Source: Clavibacter zhangzhiyongii
GTDB lineage: Bacteria; Actinomycetota; Actinomycetes; Actinomycetales; Microbacteriaceae
Assembly: GCF_014775655.1 (NCBI RefSeq)
Contig: NZ_CP061274.1
Location: forward strand, 1,612,001 to 1,676,000
DNA length: 64,000 nucleotides
Direction: 5' to 3'
The stretch's first letter is position 1; every line of letters begins with the position of its first letter. Positions 8,397 to 17,149 of this stretch are shown in pieces. A program made the translations under genes and the position numbers. Below the pieces are notes generated by a model. It was not told where the DNA came from, did not search any database, and was given only the letters and a program-made list of their open reading frames with translations.

Positions 8397-8568
8397 GACG
8401 CTCCTTCGAGTAGACACCTCACATTACTCAGGGGACCCCACCCTCCGCACAGGGGCTAGGACGCTCAGGCCACAGCAGCCAGTTACATGTCCTCATCGCA
8501 CGGGCTCTGATGCAGTACGTTGTGCGTGAGGACGCAATTGTCCCGCTGGATTGACGGAGGAGGGGCGC

Positions 8569-9087
8569 GTGCAGTGGTTCGACTCGACCGTCAACCCGGG
8601 CTGGTTTGACTGGCTCGGAATGGCAGTGGCGTTAGTCGGATTCGCGGTGACGATCTTTCAGGTTGTCCGAACACGCTCGGCGGCCAAAACCGCTACAGAT
8701 GCTCTTGAAAAAGCACAGACTGTCCTCACGGCTAACATGCTTATCGCTCTACCAGGTCAATATAGCCTCATTGTCTCAGAACTTGATCATGCAATCAGAC
8801 TGAACCAGGGAGACATGGCTATTAGAACGCTAGTCCGATACGGTCACTTAGCTCAAGAAACTATCGCTCTCTTACAGTCACCAACTGACGAGCATAGCGA
8901 ACTTTGCCAGCAACTTATTGATACTACGACGCGTGCCCTAAATACAAAGGAAAAGCTCGTGCAAACGGCAGAGCCTGACGTGCGGGCCATCAGTAAGCGT
9001 GTAGCAAAGGAAATAGACGAAGTGTCGGTTGGCATGTCCGGCGTAGTTTCGACCATTCGCAACAAGATTGGAGCTCCAGGTGTTTGA
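8569..9087 (+). CDS. Unknown membrane-anchored helical protein (module gene 1)
   Basis: Not recognised. 172 residues from a GTG with GGAGG 8 bases upstream; TTG at 8551 is an alternative. It has one hydrophobic helix near residues 15-33 (WLGMAVALVGFAVTIFQVV), a short basic RTRSAAK stretch, then a long mostly helical soluble part with heptad-like character (45-172). The topology suggests a single-pass anchor with a cytosolic helical domain. GC content and codon use (many A/T-ending codons, e.g. in 8740-8960) are far from neighbouring chromosome genes, indicating recent transfer. Its end overlaps the next gene by 8 bases, so the two are co-translated. It shares an upstream region with the divergent TIR gene. 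A role in defence is inferred from position only. Confidence 0.7.
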   Translation: MQWFDSTVNPGWFDWLGMAVALVGFAVTIFQVVRTRSAAKTATDALEKAQTVLTANMLIALPGQYSLIVSELDHAIRLNQGDMAIRTLVRYGHLAQETIALLQSPTDEHSELCQQLIDTTTRALNTKEKLVQTAEPDVRAISKRVAKEIDEVSVGMSGVVSTIRNKIGAPGV

Positions 9088-9535
9088 GGACTCTGAGTGG
9101 CTGGCCCTGATCGACAGGTTGACTCAACTGACGATGAAACAGGTAGCTAAGTGGGAGGTCAGCGGCATCGGCGATGTGGTGACCACGATCGCGAGAACTG
9201 AGTACTTAATGTTCTCCGTTGATTCCGATGGTCGGCAGCCCTACGCCTTGGTCGTTCGAAGGGAGGAGCGGGGAACATGGCGAGACCTTGCACGTTTGGA
9301 GTCGGGTCCCCTAGACGATCAGCGTGACGATGTACATACATCACAGGCCTTGGTCGACCTTTACACCCTTGCGCATCGCATGGCCCTAGGCGGGCCTCAG
9401 CTGGTGCAAGATCTCCTTGCTGAAATGGACAGCGCACTTTGGCCAGGCCCAGCAGGAATGGGCAAGCCTGCGGGGCTAGATGGGCCTGCCGGCGTTTACG
9501 GGTCGCCGCCTTGGGACCCAAACACTCCGTTTTGA
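9080..9535 (+). CDS. Unknown small cytosolic protein (module gene 2)
   Basis: Not recognised. 151 residues from GTG 9080 (GGAG at 9070-9073); TTG 9068 would add four residues. Pattern: an N-terminal helix (LIDRLTQLTMKQVAKWE), alternating strands (YLMFSVDSDGRQPYALVVRREE), a loop, then helices (ALVDLYTLAHRMALGG...LVQDLLAEMDS), and a Pro/Gly-rich tail (WPGPAGMGKPAG...WDPNTPF). The helix-sheet-helix layout with 'K-W' after the first helix recurs in small uncharacterised proteins from mobile islands. The Pro/Gly tail is unusual and may be a flexible binding segment. It overlaps module gene 1 and is convergent with the Shedu gene. Confidence 0.65.
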   Translation: MFEDSEWLALIDRLTQLTMKQVAKWEVSGIGDVVTTIARTEYLMFSVDSDGRQPYALVVRREERGTWRDLARLESGPLDDQRDDVHTSQALVDLYTLAHRMALGGPQLVQDLLAEMDSALWPGPAGMGKPAGLDGPAGVYGSPPWDPNTPF

Positions 9536-9850
9536 AACCGGGCATATATTCTAAGGTGTTTCGTGGCTGCGCGGCCTTCAATAGTCTCGTGTTTGTCACG
9601 CACCTCTGCAGCTAGGTGTATCGCAAGGGTTAGCACCTAGGTCGTATGACGGTTGGCCCTTCTCCCAGCTGAGGCTGCTCAGAGACGCAGAGTTCTTCCC
9701 GGCGCGTCCGTGCTCAAAACGCCGTTCTTTGGCTGATAGTTTTGCCTCACGTTGTTCTCAACGCCCCAGGCGGCGTTTTGGCTTGGTATTCAAGGATTCA
9801 AGCGTTTACTACCGACTAGAGCTGCTGATTAGGCCTGCAAATGCGTGAAC
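9536..9850. other. Structured 315-bp gap between convergent island genes
   Basis: No coding sequence seen. A perfect 10-bp inverted repeat CAAAACGCCG / CGGCGTTTTG (9715-9724 and 9771-9780) encloses a smaller hairpin CGTTG-TTCT-CAACG (9750-9763). Placed between two 3' ends, it may simply be a bidirectional terminator; the 46-base interval is long for that, so a small structured RNA or a recombination site are alternatives. Confidence 0.45.
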
Positions 9851-11380
9851 CTAGGAGTCCTCGCTGTCGTCGTCGTCGCCGAATGCGTTCTCTTGCGTTG
9901 GCGGAGACTCGAGCATGTCGCGTAGACCCTTAAGCCGTTCGCCGACTTCGTCATACCCGAGAATGCTCACTGCAGTTAGGCCCTCGCGGTATCGGAGAAA
10001 GGAAGCGCGCTGCTCGTCATTCAGAGTAGACACATTGCCGATGACTACAGCGCCGCGCACGTGCCACTTATCAATTGCCCCAAACTGCGGCACTTCCTTT
10101 AGGTCACGACTAACCGACTCCATTTGAGCTTGTATTTGACTCACGGCACCGCTTAGTTCGGTAGAGGTGGCATAGACCGTAGCCATCCCGCTGCCCCGAT
10201 ACGCACTAGCACTCATGAGCCTGGTAGCAGGAGTCTTAATTTCCACGACTATGGCGCTTCTTGTTACGGTGTTAACGCATAGGAAGTCAGCAATACGACC
10301 GCCCTGCCCAAGTGCATCGGCGCCTCTCACGTGCACGAGTCCGCCGAGGACTAAGAGTGGGGCAGAAAAAAGCTGTTGTAACGCGAATGGGTTAGTAGTA
10401 AAGAATCGTTGCCAGAAACCTTCATTGCTCCTGCCGATCAAACTCCGCTCAAACTGCTCTATTAGGACCTGTAGTGAGACTAGCTCTATGTCTTCGCGAA
10501 GGCGTCCAAATTGTTGGGGTGATTCTTGTGCGACTTGAGGTGCGGCGAGTACCGTCTCATTGACCATGGTCAACCGATCTTCAGGGCTTGTTACATGCCC
10601 GGTCTCGACCTCCTCCGTCAAAGCCTGGATTACCGGATTCCGGCCATAACGAGGCTGTGTAGGCGTTAAGCCAAATAGGTCAGCAACTGCATTGTGACGT
10701 TCGGCCTCAATCACGCGCCGCACTGCGGTGTTGCCACGGCCGCGGTTGCGGTCGACAGTAGCCCTGTACGCATCAAACCGTTCGAGCGAAATACAAAAAA
10801 CGTCTCGGTCAGGGCCCTCCGCTTCGGAAGTCACGAAGCGTACAATGGAGCAGGCGGTTTGTTCTTCAATCGTTTCTACGATACCACGGTAAATTCGCTG
10901 GATACCAAGTCCAAACAGCCAAACAGCACTAAATCCCTTAGGTAGTCCGAGGACTCGGAGAAGGCCGTATCGGTCACTTTCGACCGAATGACGATCGGGA
11001 TCCCAGCCTGGAGCCTCAATCTGTAGTTCGACGATCTGATCAAAGGGGTTCTCATGGGTAGATCCGCGACTTATCATCGGGTATATATGCAACAGTTCAG
11101 TGTCTCTATTGAAGCGCAGCATCTCAGTACCGCTGGAGGAGCCTCTATTCACCCAGGAATACGAAGCGGCATTACCGACCTCGGCTCTCCTGACTGAGCC
11201 GCTTTGGTCGCTATCATCGGTCGCTTGTTCGTTGTTCATTACTTGACCGGGCGCAACGTCCTCTTCATCGAGCAGCGAGCTGTCCGTCAGATGACTGTCT
11301 GCGTCCCCGTCGCTGGTCGATAACAGTTCATCGTAAAGCTCCTCGAACCCAACGGGGCTTTCGCGATCTGACTCATCCAA
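9851..11380 (-). CDS. sduA: Shedu anti-phage nuclease SduA (DUF4263)
   Basis: 509-residue protein whose C-terminal part (about 315-500) carries the Shedu PD-(D/E)XK core. It has FWQRFFTTNPF (323-332) preceding the domain, Asp365 in GRIADFLCVN, the VVEIKTP motif with Glu380 and Lys382, AYRGSG, and the following ELSGAVSQIQ helix with Gln415. This order is diagnostic of DUF4263. Residues 1-70 are acidic and probably disordered; 85-310 is an extra N-terminal region that varies among Shedu proteins and likely senses or binds. The C-terminus ends in an acidic DDDDSEDS tail. Start is a TTG at 11380 with AGGAGG 5 bases upstream. Shedu is a single-gene system that nicks or degrades phage DNA. Foreign base composition. 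Confidence 0.85.
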   Translation of the reverse strand: MDESDRESPVGFEELYDELLSTSDGDADSHLTDSSLLDEEDVAPGQVMNNEQATDDSDQSGSVRRAEVGNAASYSWVNRGSSSGTEMLRFNRDTELLHIYPMISRGSTHENPFDQIVELQIEAPGWDPDRHSVESDRYGLLRVLGLPKGFSAVWLFGLGIQRIYRGIVETIEEQTACSIVRFVTSEAEGPDRDVFCISLERFDAYRATVDRNRGRGNTAVRRVIEAERHNAVADLFGLTPTQPRYGRNPVIQALTEEVETGHVTSPEDRLTMVNETVLAAPQVAQESPQQFGRLREDIELVSLQVLIEQFERSLIGRSNEGFWQRFFTTNPFALQQLFSAPLLVLGGLVHVRGADALGQGGRIADFLCVNTVTRSAIVVEIKTPATRLMSASAYRGSGMATVYATSTELSGAVSQIQAQMESVSRDLKEVPQFGAIDKWHVRGAVVIGNVSTLNDEQRASFLRYREGLTAVSILGYDEVGERLKGLRDMLESPPTQENAFGDDDDSEDS

Positions 11381-12330
11381 TGATGCCTCCTAGTAATCCT
11401 GTGTCTTGCTCGCTGGCGTACGTTGCCGCGACGGGTCACCGCCGCTTCAGCGCGGCCCGGGCGTCATCGGCTGAGGATGAGCAACGTTATGTAGGGTAGC
11501 GCGCGGCGTGGGACGGATCGATGCTACTTCTTGTGGCACAAGCGCGTCGGGCATCAGGGGCATTCAGCCGATCACTATGCACAAGCTGCCTGTGGCCGCG
11601 CTTGCAGCAAGTGCCGCGAGGGTCGGGAAAGCACGGTGGAAACCGCCGCCTCGTGCCCCACCGTGGCGGCTAAGTCGTCGCACCGTTAGTGTCTCGGTCC
11701 AAGCGCGAAAACCTGGACACTGCGTGCTGACGGCAGTGCAGACGGGTGGTGCTCCTTACGAGCGAAGCTTCGTGGCGGCGGGCATCCTCGGCGCAGTACT
11801 TGCGTGTACGGCCGCAGCCCACAACTCGTGGCGGAATGACGGGTGCGGCACGGCAGCTTCACTTCATCTTCGGTACGGATTTGAGATGTTTCTGCAGGAC
11901 GCGCTTGCTGAGGAACAGGGCACCTGTCTGACAAGTGCAGCGGTCGCGCCTGGCACTGAAAACCGTCGTGCCATGTCTGCACGCTTTTCTCTAACCGAGC
12001 CCCAGGAGGCCACGTAGCCGGCTCGGCGACGCCCCGACCCAGCCCAACGGCCGTGAGCGGGGCGTTCGCTCGTTACGCGGGGTCCTTCTGAGCGCCGCGA
12101 CTGAGCGCGGGGCGACGGGCCCGCGTGTCCCGCAACCCGTCGCAAACCTGTCGAGCTGTGCTACTCCGCACCGATCAGTTACCGACCGCTCAGCACCATC
12201 GCGGCTTGCCGCAGACGACCAGGCGGACCTGCAGAAGCCGGTGTTCTAGCGGTTAGAATGATGCGGGGAAGTGCGATCCGGTTCGGTCCGCAGCAGAGAG
12301 GTAGCGACGGTCCGTCTCGGGCCCGACGCG
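11381..12330. other. 950-bp island segment without a convincing gene
   Basis: Open frames here are short and lack codon bias or recognisable domains. On the minus strand around 11690-11860 one frame without a start codon reads with a Cys-rich cluster (GCGRTRKYC) resembling short zinc-binding knuckles, and an adjacent frame ends in KRVLQKHLKS; this could be the wreck of a frameshifted gene or chance. A TAGAAT -10-like hexamer at 12253-12258 points toward attR. The expected integrase position is therefore empty. Confidence 0.5.
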
Positions 12331-12373
12331 CTCATACTCCGTCGGTCATGGGTTCAAGTCCCATCCGCCCTAC
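12331..12373 (+). repeat. attR: right direct repeat, displaced tRNA 3' end
   Basis: Copy of 7361-7403 (42 of 43 identical; 36-base exact core 12338-12373). The upstream tRNA half is absent, so this is not a tRNA gene. It is followed by TCCTTTTCCCC instead of CCA: the original chromosomal flank, with a T-rich run that probably was the tRNA's native terminator region. Confidence 0.9.
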
Positions 12374-12641
12374 TCCTTTTCCCCCTCCTCCCGCGTCGCG
12401 GTCCCCGTGCGGATCCCGCGGCGACGCCGCGCGCGGCATCCCCCTCGGACTGGGGTGCGCGCCGGGCATACCACGGCGCCGCCGGCACCGCCATCGGGAT
12501 GTCCGCTGGATTACCATGGGCGGAGAAATCTCCCGGTCGCGGGGCCCTGCGGGTGCCGTCGACCGCAGCCGGCCGCCCGTCGCCGGCCGCCCCTGCCGCG
12601 CCGTGCGCACGCGCGCGCACCGCCGCCCACCCGAGGACACG

Positions 12642-14840
12642 ATGACCAGCACCCGCTCACGCAGCAGCCGACAGCCCACCACGGTCGCGCCCGAGGGCTC
12701 CCGCACGAGCTCGTTCCGCGGCGACATCCAGGGGCTGCGCGCGCTCGCGGTTGTCGCGGTGATCCTCGACCACCTGCTGGCCTGGCCGTCCGGCGGCTTC
12801 CTCGGCGTCGACGTCTTCTTCGTGATCTCGGGCTTCATCATCACGTCGCTGCTGCTGCGCCAGCACGACAAGCTGGGCCGGATCTCGTTCGCCGACTTCT
12901 ACCGCAAGCGCGTGAAGCGCATCCTCCCGGCCTCGACCGCCGTGCTCCTCGTCACGGTCCTCGCGAGCTGGATGGTGTTCCTGTCCGGCCGCGCGTCCGC
13001 CATCGCCTGGGACAGCATCGCCGCGTTCTTCTTCGTCGCCAACTGGCGCTTCGCCGCGACCGACACCGACTACTGGGCCGCCGACAGCGCCGTCTCGCCC
13101 GTGCAGCACTACTGGTCGCTCGGCGTCGAGGAGCAGTTCTACGTCGTCTGGCCGATCCTCCTCACGCTCGGCCTGGCGCTCTCGCTCCGCTTCCGCGGGC
13201 CGGGCCGCTACCGCGGGATCCTCACCGCGATCCTGCTCGTCGTCACGGTCGGCTCCTTCGCATGGGCCATGGCCGACACGGCGGGCGACGCCGCGGTCGC
13301 CTACTTCTCGACCCTCTCCCGCGCGTGGGAGCTCGGCATCGGCGCGCTCCTCGCGGTGGCGACGCCGCTGCTGCGCCGCATCCCGGACGCCGCGCGCCCC
13401 GTCATCGCCTACGCGGGCCTCGCGGTCATCGCGTACGGCCTGTTCGCGCTCAGCAGCGTGTCGCCCATCCCGGCGCCCGGATCCGCGATCCCGGTCCTCG
13501 GCGCCGCGCTCGTGATCGCGGGCGGCACCGGCGGCGCCCAGCGCTTCCTCTGGCCGCTCACGAACCCGGTCTCCCGCTACCTCGGCGACATCTCGTACTC
13601 GCTGTACCTGTGGCACTTCCCGGTCATCGTGATCCTCGCCGCCGTCAGCGACACGGCCGGCCTCGGCTACCCGGTCATCGTGCTGGTGCTGACCCTCGGG
13701 CTCTCCGTGCTCTCGTACCACGGGCTCGAGGACCCGATCCGCCGCTCGCACTGGCTCGAGCCCGGCGCGGCGGCGCGGCGCAAGAAGAGGCGCGCGCGAC
13801 GCCGCCCCGGCTTCGGCGCGTCGACGGGCACGAAGGTCGCGGCGCTCGGCACGGCCGCGCTGCTCACGGTCACGTTCATCAGCCTCGCGGTCGTCCGCCA
13901 GCAGGAGATCCAGGAGGCGTCGCGCCTCGCCACGGGCCCCGCGGCCACGGAGGGGGAGCAGCAGGATCCCGCCGGCACCGCCGAGCTCGCCGGCGGCGAC
14001 CTCGGCGCGCTCCAGGGCCAGATCCGCGACGCCCTGTCCGCGACCAGCTGGCCCGCGCTCGACCCCGCCATCGACGGCCTGGAGGAGTCAGCCGTCCCCG
14101 TCGAGGACGGCCAGGGCTGCGGCCGCACGGACGTGTCGAACCCGCGATCCTGCTCCTTCGGCGACGCCCGCAAGCCCACGATCATGGTGCTCGGCGACTC
14201 GACGGGCATCACGCTCCTGCCGACCGTGCGCCAGCTCTTCGAGGCGACCCACCACATCCGCGGCCTCACGTCCGCCGGCTGCGCTGTCATGGACGTCGAG
14301 TGGGAGTTCCCGGACCGGTCGACGAAGGGGAGCTGCCTCGACTTCCGCGACCAGGCGGTCGCGGCGATCCAGGAGGAGGAGCCGGAGATCCTGTTCGTCA
14401 GCAACAGCTACGGCCAGGTCCTCAAGCTCGCCTCGAAGGCCACCGGCGACGACGCCGTCGCGGAGTGGTCGGCGGGCGTGCAGAGCACCGTCGGGAAGGT
14501 CCGCGACAGCGTCGGCCAGGTGGTGCTCGTCTCGTCGCCGCCCGTCGGGCAGCCGCTGGAGACGTGCGCCACCAAGGTGTCGACCCCGGCCGACTGCCAG
14601 TCCTCGATCCCCGGCGCCTGGAAGGTGGGCGACCGCGCCCAGCGGGACGCGGCGACCGCGCTCGGCATCGCGTACCTCGACACGTCGTCGCTGTTCTGCT
14701 GGGAGGACGCGTGCCCGTCGTTCGTCGGCAGCACCCCCACGAAGCGCGACAGCGTGCACACGACGCCGCAGTACGCGACGACGATCACGCCGGCGTTCCG
14801 GCAGATGCTCGACGAGGCCCTGGCGGCCGTGCCCGCCTGA
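12642..14840 (+). CDS. OafA-type acyltransferase with C-terminal SGNH domain
   Basis: 732-residue membrane O-acyltransferase. Residues 25-370 form the acyltransferase-3 membrane domain of about ten to eleven helices, starting GLRALAVVAVILDHL (31-45) with His44 in the catalytic position, and including YWSLGVEEQFYVVWP. A further helix near 400 exports the C-terminal SGNH hydrolase-like domain (about 490-732): VLGDSTG near 519 supplies the nucleophile block and RDSVHTTPQY near the end supplies the Asp/His pair. Such proteins acetylate extracellular polysaccharides or peptidoglycan. ATG 12642 follows CGAGGAC. It lies between attR and the polysaccharide locus, probably its first gene. Confidence 0.9.
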   Translation: MTSTRSRSSRQPTTVAPEGSRTSSFRGDIQGLRALAVVAVILDHLLAWPSGGFLGVDVFFVISGFIITSLLLRQHDKLGRISFADFYRKRVKRILPASTAVLLVTVLASWMVFLSGRASAIAWDSIAAFFFVANWRFAATDTDYWAADSAVSPVQHYWSLGVEEQFYVVWPILLTLGLALSLRFRGPGRYRGILTAILLVVTVGSFAWAMADTAGDAAVAYFSTLSRAWELGIGALLAVATPLLRRIPDAARPVIAYAGLAVIAYGLFALSSVSPIPAPGSAIPVLGAALVIAGGTGGAQRFLWPLTNPVSRYLGDISYSLYLWHFPVIVILAAVSDTAGLGYPVIVLVLTLGLSVLSYHGLEDPIRRSHWLEPGAAARRKKRRARRRPGFGASTGTKVAALGTAALLTVTFISLAVVRQQEIQEASRLATGPAATEGEQQDPAGTAELAGGDLGALQGQIRDALSATSWPALDPAIDGLEESAVPVEDGQGCGRTDVSNPRSCSFGDARKPTIMVLGDSTGITLLPTVRQLFEATHHIRGLTSAGCAVMDVEWEFPDRSTKGSCLDFRDQAVAAIQEEEPEILFVSNSYGQVLKLASKATGDDAVAEWSAGVQSTVGKVRDSVGQVVLVSSPPVGQPLETCATKVSTPADCQSSIPGAWKVGDRAQRDAATALGIAYLDTSSLFCWEDACPSFVGSTPTKRDSVHTTPQYATTITPAFRQMLDEALAAVPA

Positions 14841-14876
14841 TCCGGCACCCGGTCGCGAGCGGCGGCAGCGCACGGG

Positions 14877-14920
14877 GACGACGACGGCCGCCGCGCGGAT
14901 TCGCGGCGGCCGTCGTCGTC
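14877..14920. terminator. Strong bidirectional terminator
   Basis: Perfect 19-bp inverted repeat (14877-14895 with 14902-14920) and a 6-base loop between two convergent genes, the acyltransferase and GDP-fucose synthase. No clear T-run, as is common at this GC. Confidence 0.75.
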
Positions 14921-14934
14921 AGGGAGAGGCGGGC

Positions 14935-15939
14935 CTACTCCCGCAGCGTCGTGATGTGCTCGCGGTACCACTCGACCGTGGTGCGCAGGCCCTCGTCGAG
15001 GCCGATGGACGAGGTCCAGCCGGCGGCGGCCAGCTTCGACACGTCGAGCAGCTTCTGGGGCGTGCCGTCGGGCTTCGAGGTGTCCCACTCCGTGCGGCCC
15101 TCGTAGCCGACCACGTGCGCGATGGTCTCCGCGATCTCGCGGATGGTGACGTCGCTGCCCGTGCCCACGTTGACCTGCTCGGGCCCGTCGTAGTGCTCCA
15201 TCAGGTGCAGGCAGGCCGCGGCCATGTCGTCGACGTGCAGGAACTCGCGGCGCGGCGTGCCCGTGCCCCAGTTCGTCACCGACTCGGCGCCCGATGCGCG
15301 CGCCTCGTCGTAGCGGCGGATGAGCGCCGGCAGCACGTGCGACCCCTGCGGCGAGAAGTTGTCGCCGGGGCCGTAGAGGTTCGTCGGCATCGCCGAGATC
15401 CACGGCAGGCCGTACTGGCGCCGCACCGCCTGGATCTGCATGATGCCGGCGATCTTCGCGATCGCGTAGGCGTCGTTGGTCGGCTCGAGGTGCCCGGTGA
15501 GCAGGGTGTCCTCGGTGATGGGCTGCGGCGCGAGCTTCGGGTAGATGCACGAGGAGCCGAGGAACAGGAGCCGCTGCACGTCGTGCGCGAGGGCCGCGTC
15601 GAGCACGTTGACCTGGATCCGCAGGTTGTCGCTGAGGAAGTCCACGGGGTAGGTGCTGTTCGCGAGGATCCCGCCGACCTTGGCCGCCGCGAGCACCACG
15701 TGCACGGGCTTCTCGGCGGCGAAGAACGCGAAGACCGCGTCCCGGTCCTTGAGGTCGAGCTCGGCGGAGGTGCGGCCGATCACGTCGGTGAAGCCCTCGG
15801 CCTCGAGCCGGCGGACGATCGCCGAGCCCACGAGCCCGCGGTGCCCGGCGACGTAGATGCGCGCGGAGCGGTCGAGCGGCGCCGGCTCGAAGGCCACGGC
15901 GTCGCGCTCGTCGGACGCCGGGGCGGACGCCGCCGTCAC
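14935..15939 (-). CDS. fcl: GDP-L-fucose synthase
   Basis: Converts GDP-4-keto-6-deoxy-mannose to GDP-L-fucose using NADPH (3,5-epimerase and 4-reductase). 334 residues of the extended short-chain dehydrogenase fold: glycine motif GHRGLVGSA (32-40), SSCIYPK (129-135) supplying the catalytic Ser, and YAIAKIAG (158-165) supplying Tyr and Lys. It starts at a GTG that overlaps the stop of gmd (GTGA), so the two enzymes of the pathway are translated together. A 24-residue polar N-terminal extension precedes the Rossmann fold. Provides fucose for the neighbouring polysaccharide. Confidence 0.94.
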   Translation of the reverse strand: MTAASAPASDERDAVAFEPAPLDRSARIYVAGHRGLVGSAIVRRLEAEGFTDVIGRTSAELDLKDRDAVFAFFAAEKPVHVVLAAAKVGGILANSTYPVDFLSDNLRIQVNVLDAALAHDVQRLLFLGSSCIYPKLAPQPITEDTLLTGHLEPTNDAYAIAKIAGIMQIQAVRRQYGLPWISAMPTNLYGPGDNFSPQGSHVLPALIRRYDEARASGAESVTNWGTGTPRREFLHVDDMAAACLHLMEHYDGPEQVNVGTGSDVTIREIAETIAHVVGYEGRTEWDTSKPDGTPQKLLDVSKLAAAGWTSSIGLDEGLRTTVEWYREHITTLRE

Positions 15940-16988
15940 GCCTGGACCGCGGTCGGCTCGGCCGTGCCCCAGCTCGCGAGGCGCACGGTGTCGATCCACG
16001 GGCTGCCCTCGGCGGCCAGCGCGGCGATGTCGGCGTCGACCATGATGCGGGCGAGCATCGTGGTGTCGACGGTAGCCTCCCAGCCGAGCTTCTCTCGGGC
16101 CTTCGAGGCGTCGCCGACGAGCGCGTCGACCTCGGTGGGGCGGAGGTAGCGCGGGTCGAAGCGCACGTGCTCGGACCAGTCGAGCCCGGCGTGCGAGAAC
16201 GCGGTCTCGAGGAAGTCGCGCACGGTGAAGTTCCCGCCGGTGGCGAGGACGAAGTCGTCGGGCTCGTCGGCCTGCAGCATGCGCCACATGCCCTCGACGT
16301 ACTCGGCGGCGTAGCCCCAGTCGCGGATGCTGTCGAGGTTGCCGAGGTAGACGTGGTCCTGCTTGCCGGCCTGGATGGCGGCGACCGCGCGCGTGATCTT
16401 GCGCGTGACGAAGGTCTCGCCGCGGCGGGGGGACTCGTGGTTGAAGAGGATGCCGTTCACCGCGTACATGTCGTACGCCTCGCGGTAGTTCTTCGTGATC
16501 CAGAAGCTGTAGAGCTTGGCGGCGCCGTAGGGCGAGCGCGGGTAGAAGGGCGTGGTCTCGTTCTGCGGCGGGGGAGTGGCCCCGTACAGCTCGCTCGAGG
16601 AGGCCTGGTAGAAGCGCGTGTCGATGCCGGAGAGGCGCACGGCCTCGAGCAGGCGGATCGTGCCGGTGCCCGTCGTGTCGGCGGTGTGCTCGGGCTCGTC
16701 GAAGGAGACGCGCACGTGCGACTGGGCGGCGAGGTTGTAGACCTCGTCGGGCTGGATCTGCATCATCAGCGTGGTGAGGCGCGAGCCGTCGCTCAGGTCG
16801 CCGTAGTGCAGGAACAGCTTCGCGCCCTGCTCGTGCGGGTCCTGGTACAGGTGGTCGATGCGCGACGTGTTGAACGTCGACGAGCGGCGGATGAGGCCGT
16901 GGACCTCGTACCCCTTGCCGAGCAGCAGCTCGGCGAGGTACGAGCCGTCCTGGCCCGTGATGCCCGTGATGAAGGCCTTCTTGGCCAT
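15936..16988 (-). CDS. gmd: GDP-mannose 4,6-dehydratase
   Basis: Makes GDP-4-keto-6-deoxy-mannose from GDP-mannose, the first committed step to GDP-fucose. 350 residues with the NADP motif [10 protein letters not shown] (8-17), the [15 protein letters not shown] loop, SSSELYG with the catalytic Ser/Thr-Glu region, and YGAAKLY with the Tyr-Lys pair. ATG 16988 follows a GGGGGG stretch. Cotranscribed with fcl and divergent from the glycosyltransferase gene at 17150 across a 161-base promoter region. Confidence 0.96.
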   Translation of the reverse strand: MAKKAFITGITGQDGSYLAELLLGKGYEVHGLIRRSSTFNTSRIDHLYQDPHEQGAKLFLHYGDLSDGSRLTTLMMQIQPDEVYNLAAQSHVRVSFDEPEHTADTTGTGTIRLLEAVRLSGIDTRFYQASSSELYGATPPPQNETTPFYPRSPYGAAKLYSFWITKNYREAYDMYAVNGILFNHESPRRGETFVTRKITRAVAAIQAGKQDHVYLGNLDSIRDWGYAAEYVEGMWRMLQADEPDDFVLATGGNFTVRDFLETAFSHAGLDWSEHVRFDPRYLRPTEVDALVGDASKAREKLGWEATVDTTMLARIMVDADIAALAAEGSPWIDTVRLASWGTAEPTAVQA

Positions 16989-17149
16989 GGATCCCCCCAG
17001 ATTCTCATGCGATGTCGACGACGCGGGGCAGTGGCCCGGCGCGACCGTCCGCACGAATCTAACGCGAGCGGGGCGTCGCACGGCAATCGGGGTACGCCGC
17101 CGCGCGGGGCGTTAACGACATGGAAACGTCGAGGCACCAGAATGGCCCC

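Larger units (their letters stand above)
7404..12373 (+). mobile_element. 5-kb genomic island inserted at tRNA (CAT), defence cargo
   Basis: DNA between the two copies of the tRNA 3' half. It is visibly lower in GC than its 73% GC flanks, most strikingly across 8569-9087 and 9851-11380. Cargo, in order: TIR-domain gene (minus), two overlapping unknown genes (plus), Shedu/SduA nuclease (minus). A further 950 bases next to attR have no convincing gene. No integrase, excisionase, relaxase or transposase is recognisable, so the element is either a non-autonomous satellite, mobilised in trans, or the remnant of a larger one. Confidence 0.85.

Noticed and set aside
11508-12017. 169-residue open frame on the plus strand inside the island
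   Set aside because: No ribosome site, no domain and atypical composition. Overlaps equally long frames on the other strand, so no strand has codon support.
12331-12373. Second CAT tRNA gene
   Set aside because: Only the 3' half matches; there is no D-arm, no anticodon stem and no 5' acceptor strand. It is the attR copy.
7404-12373. CRISPR array, prophage or integrative conjugative element
   Set aside because: No spaced repeats, structural, replication, relaxase or integrase genes were found. Only the tRNA repeats support mobility.
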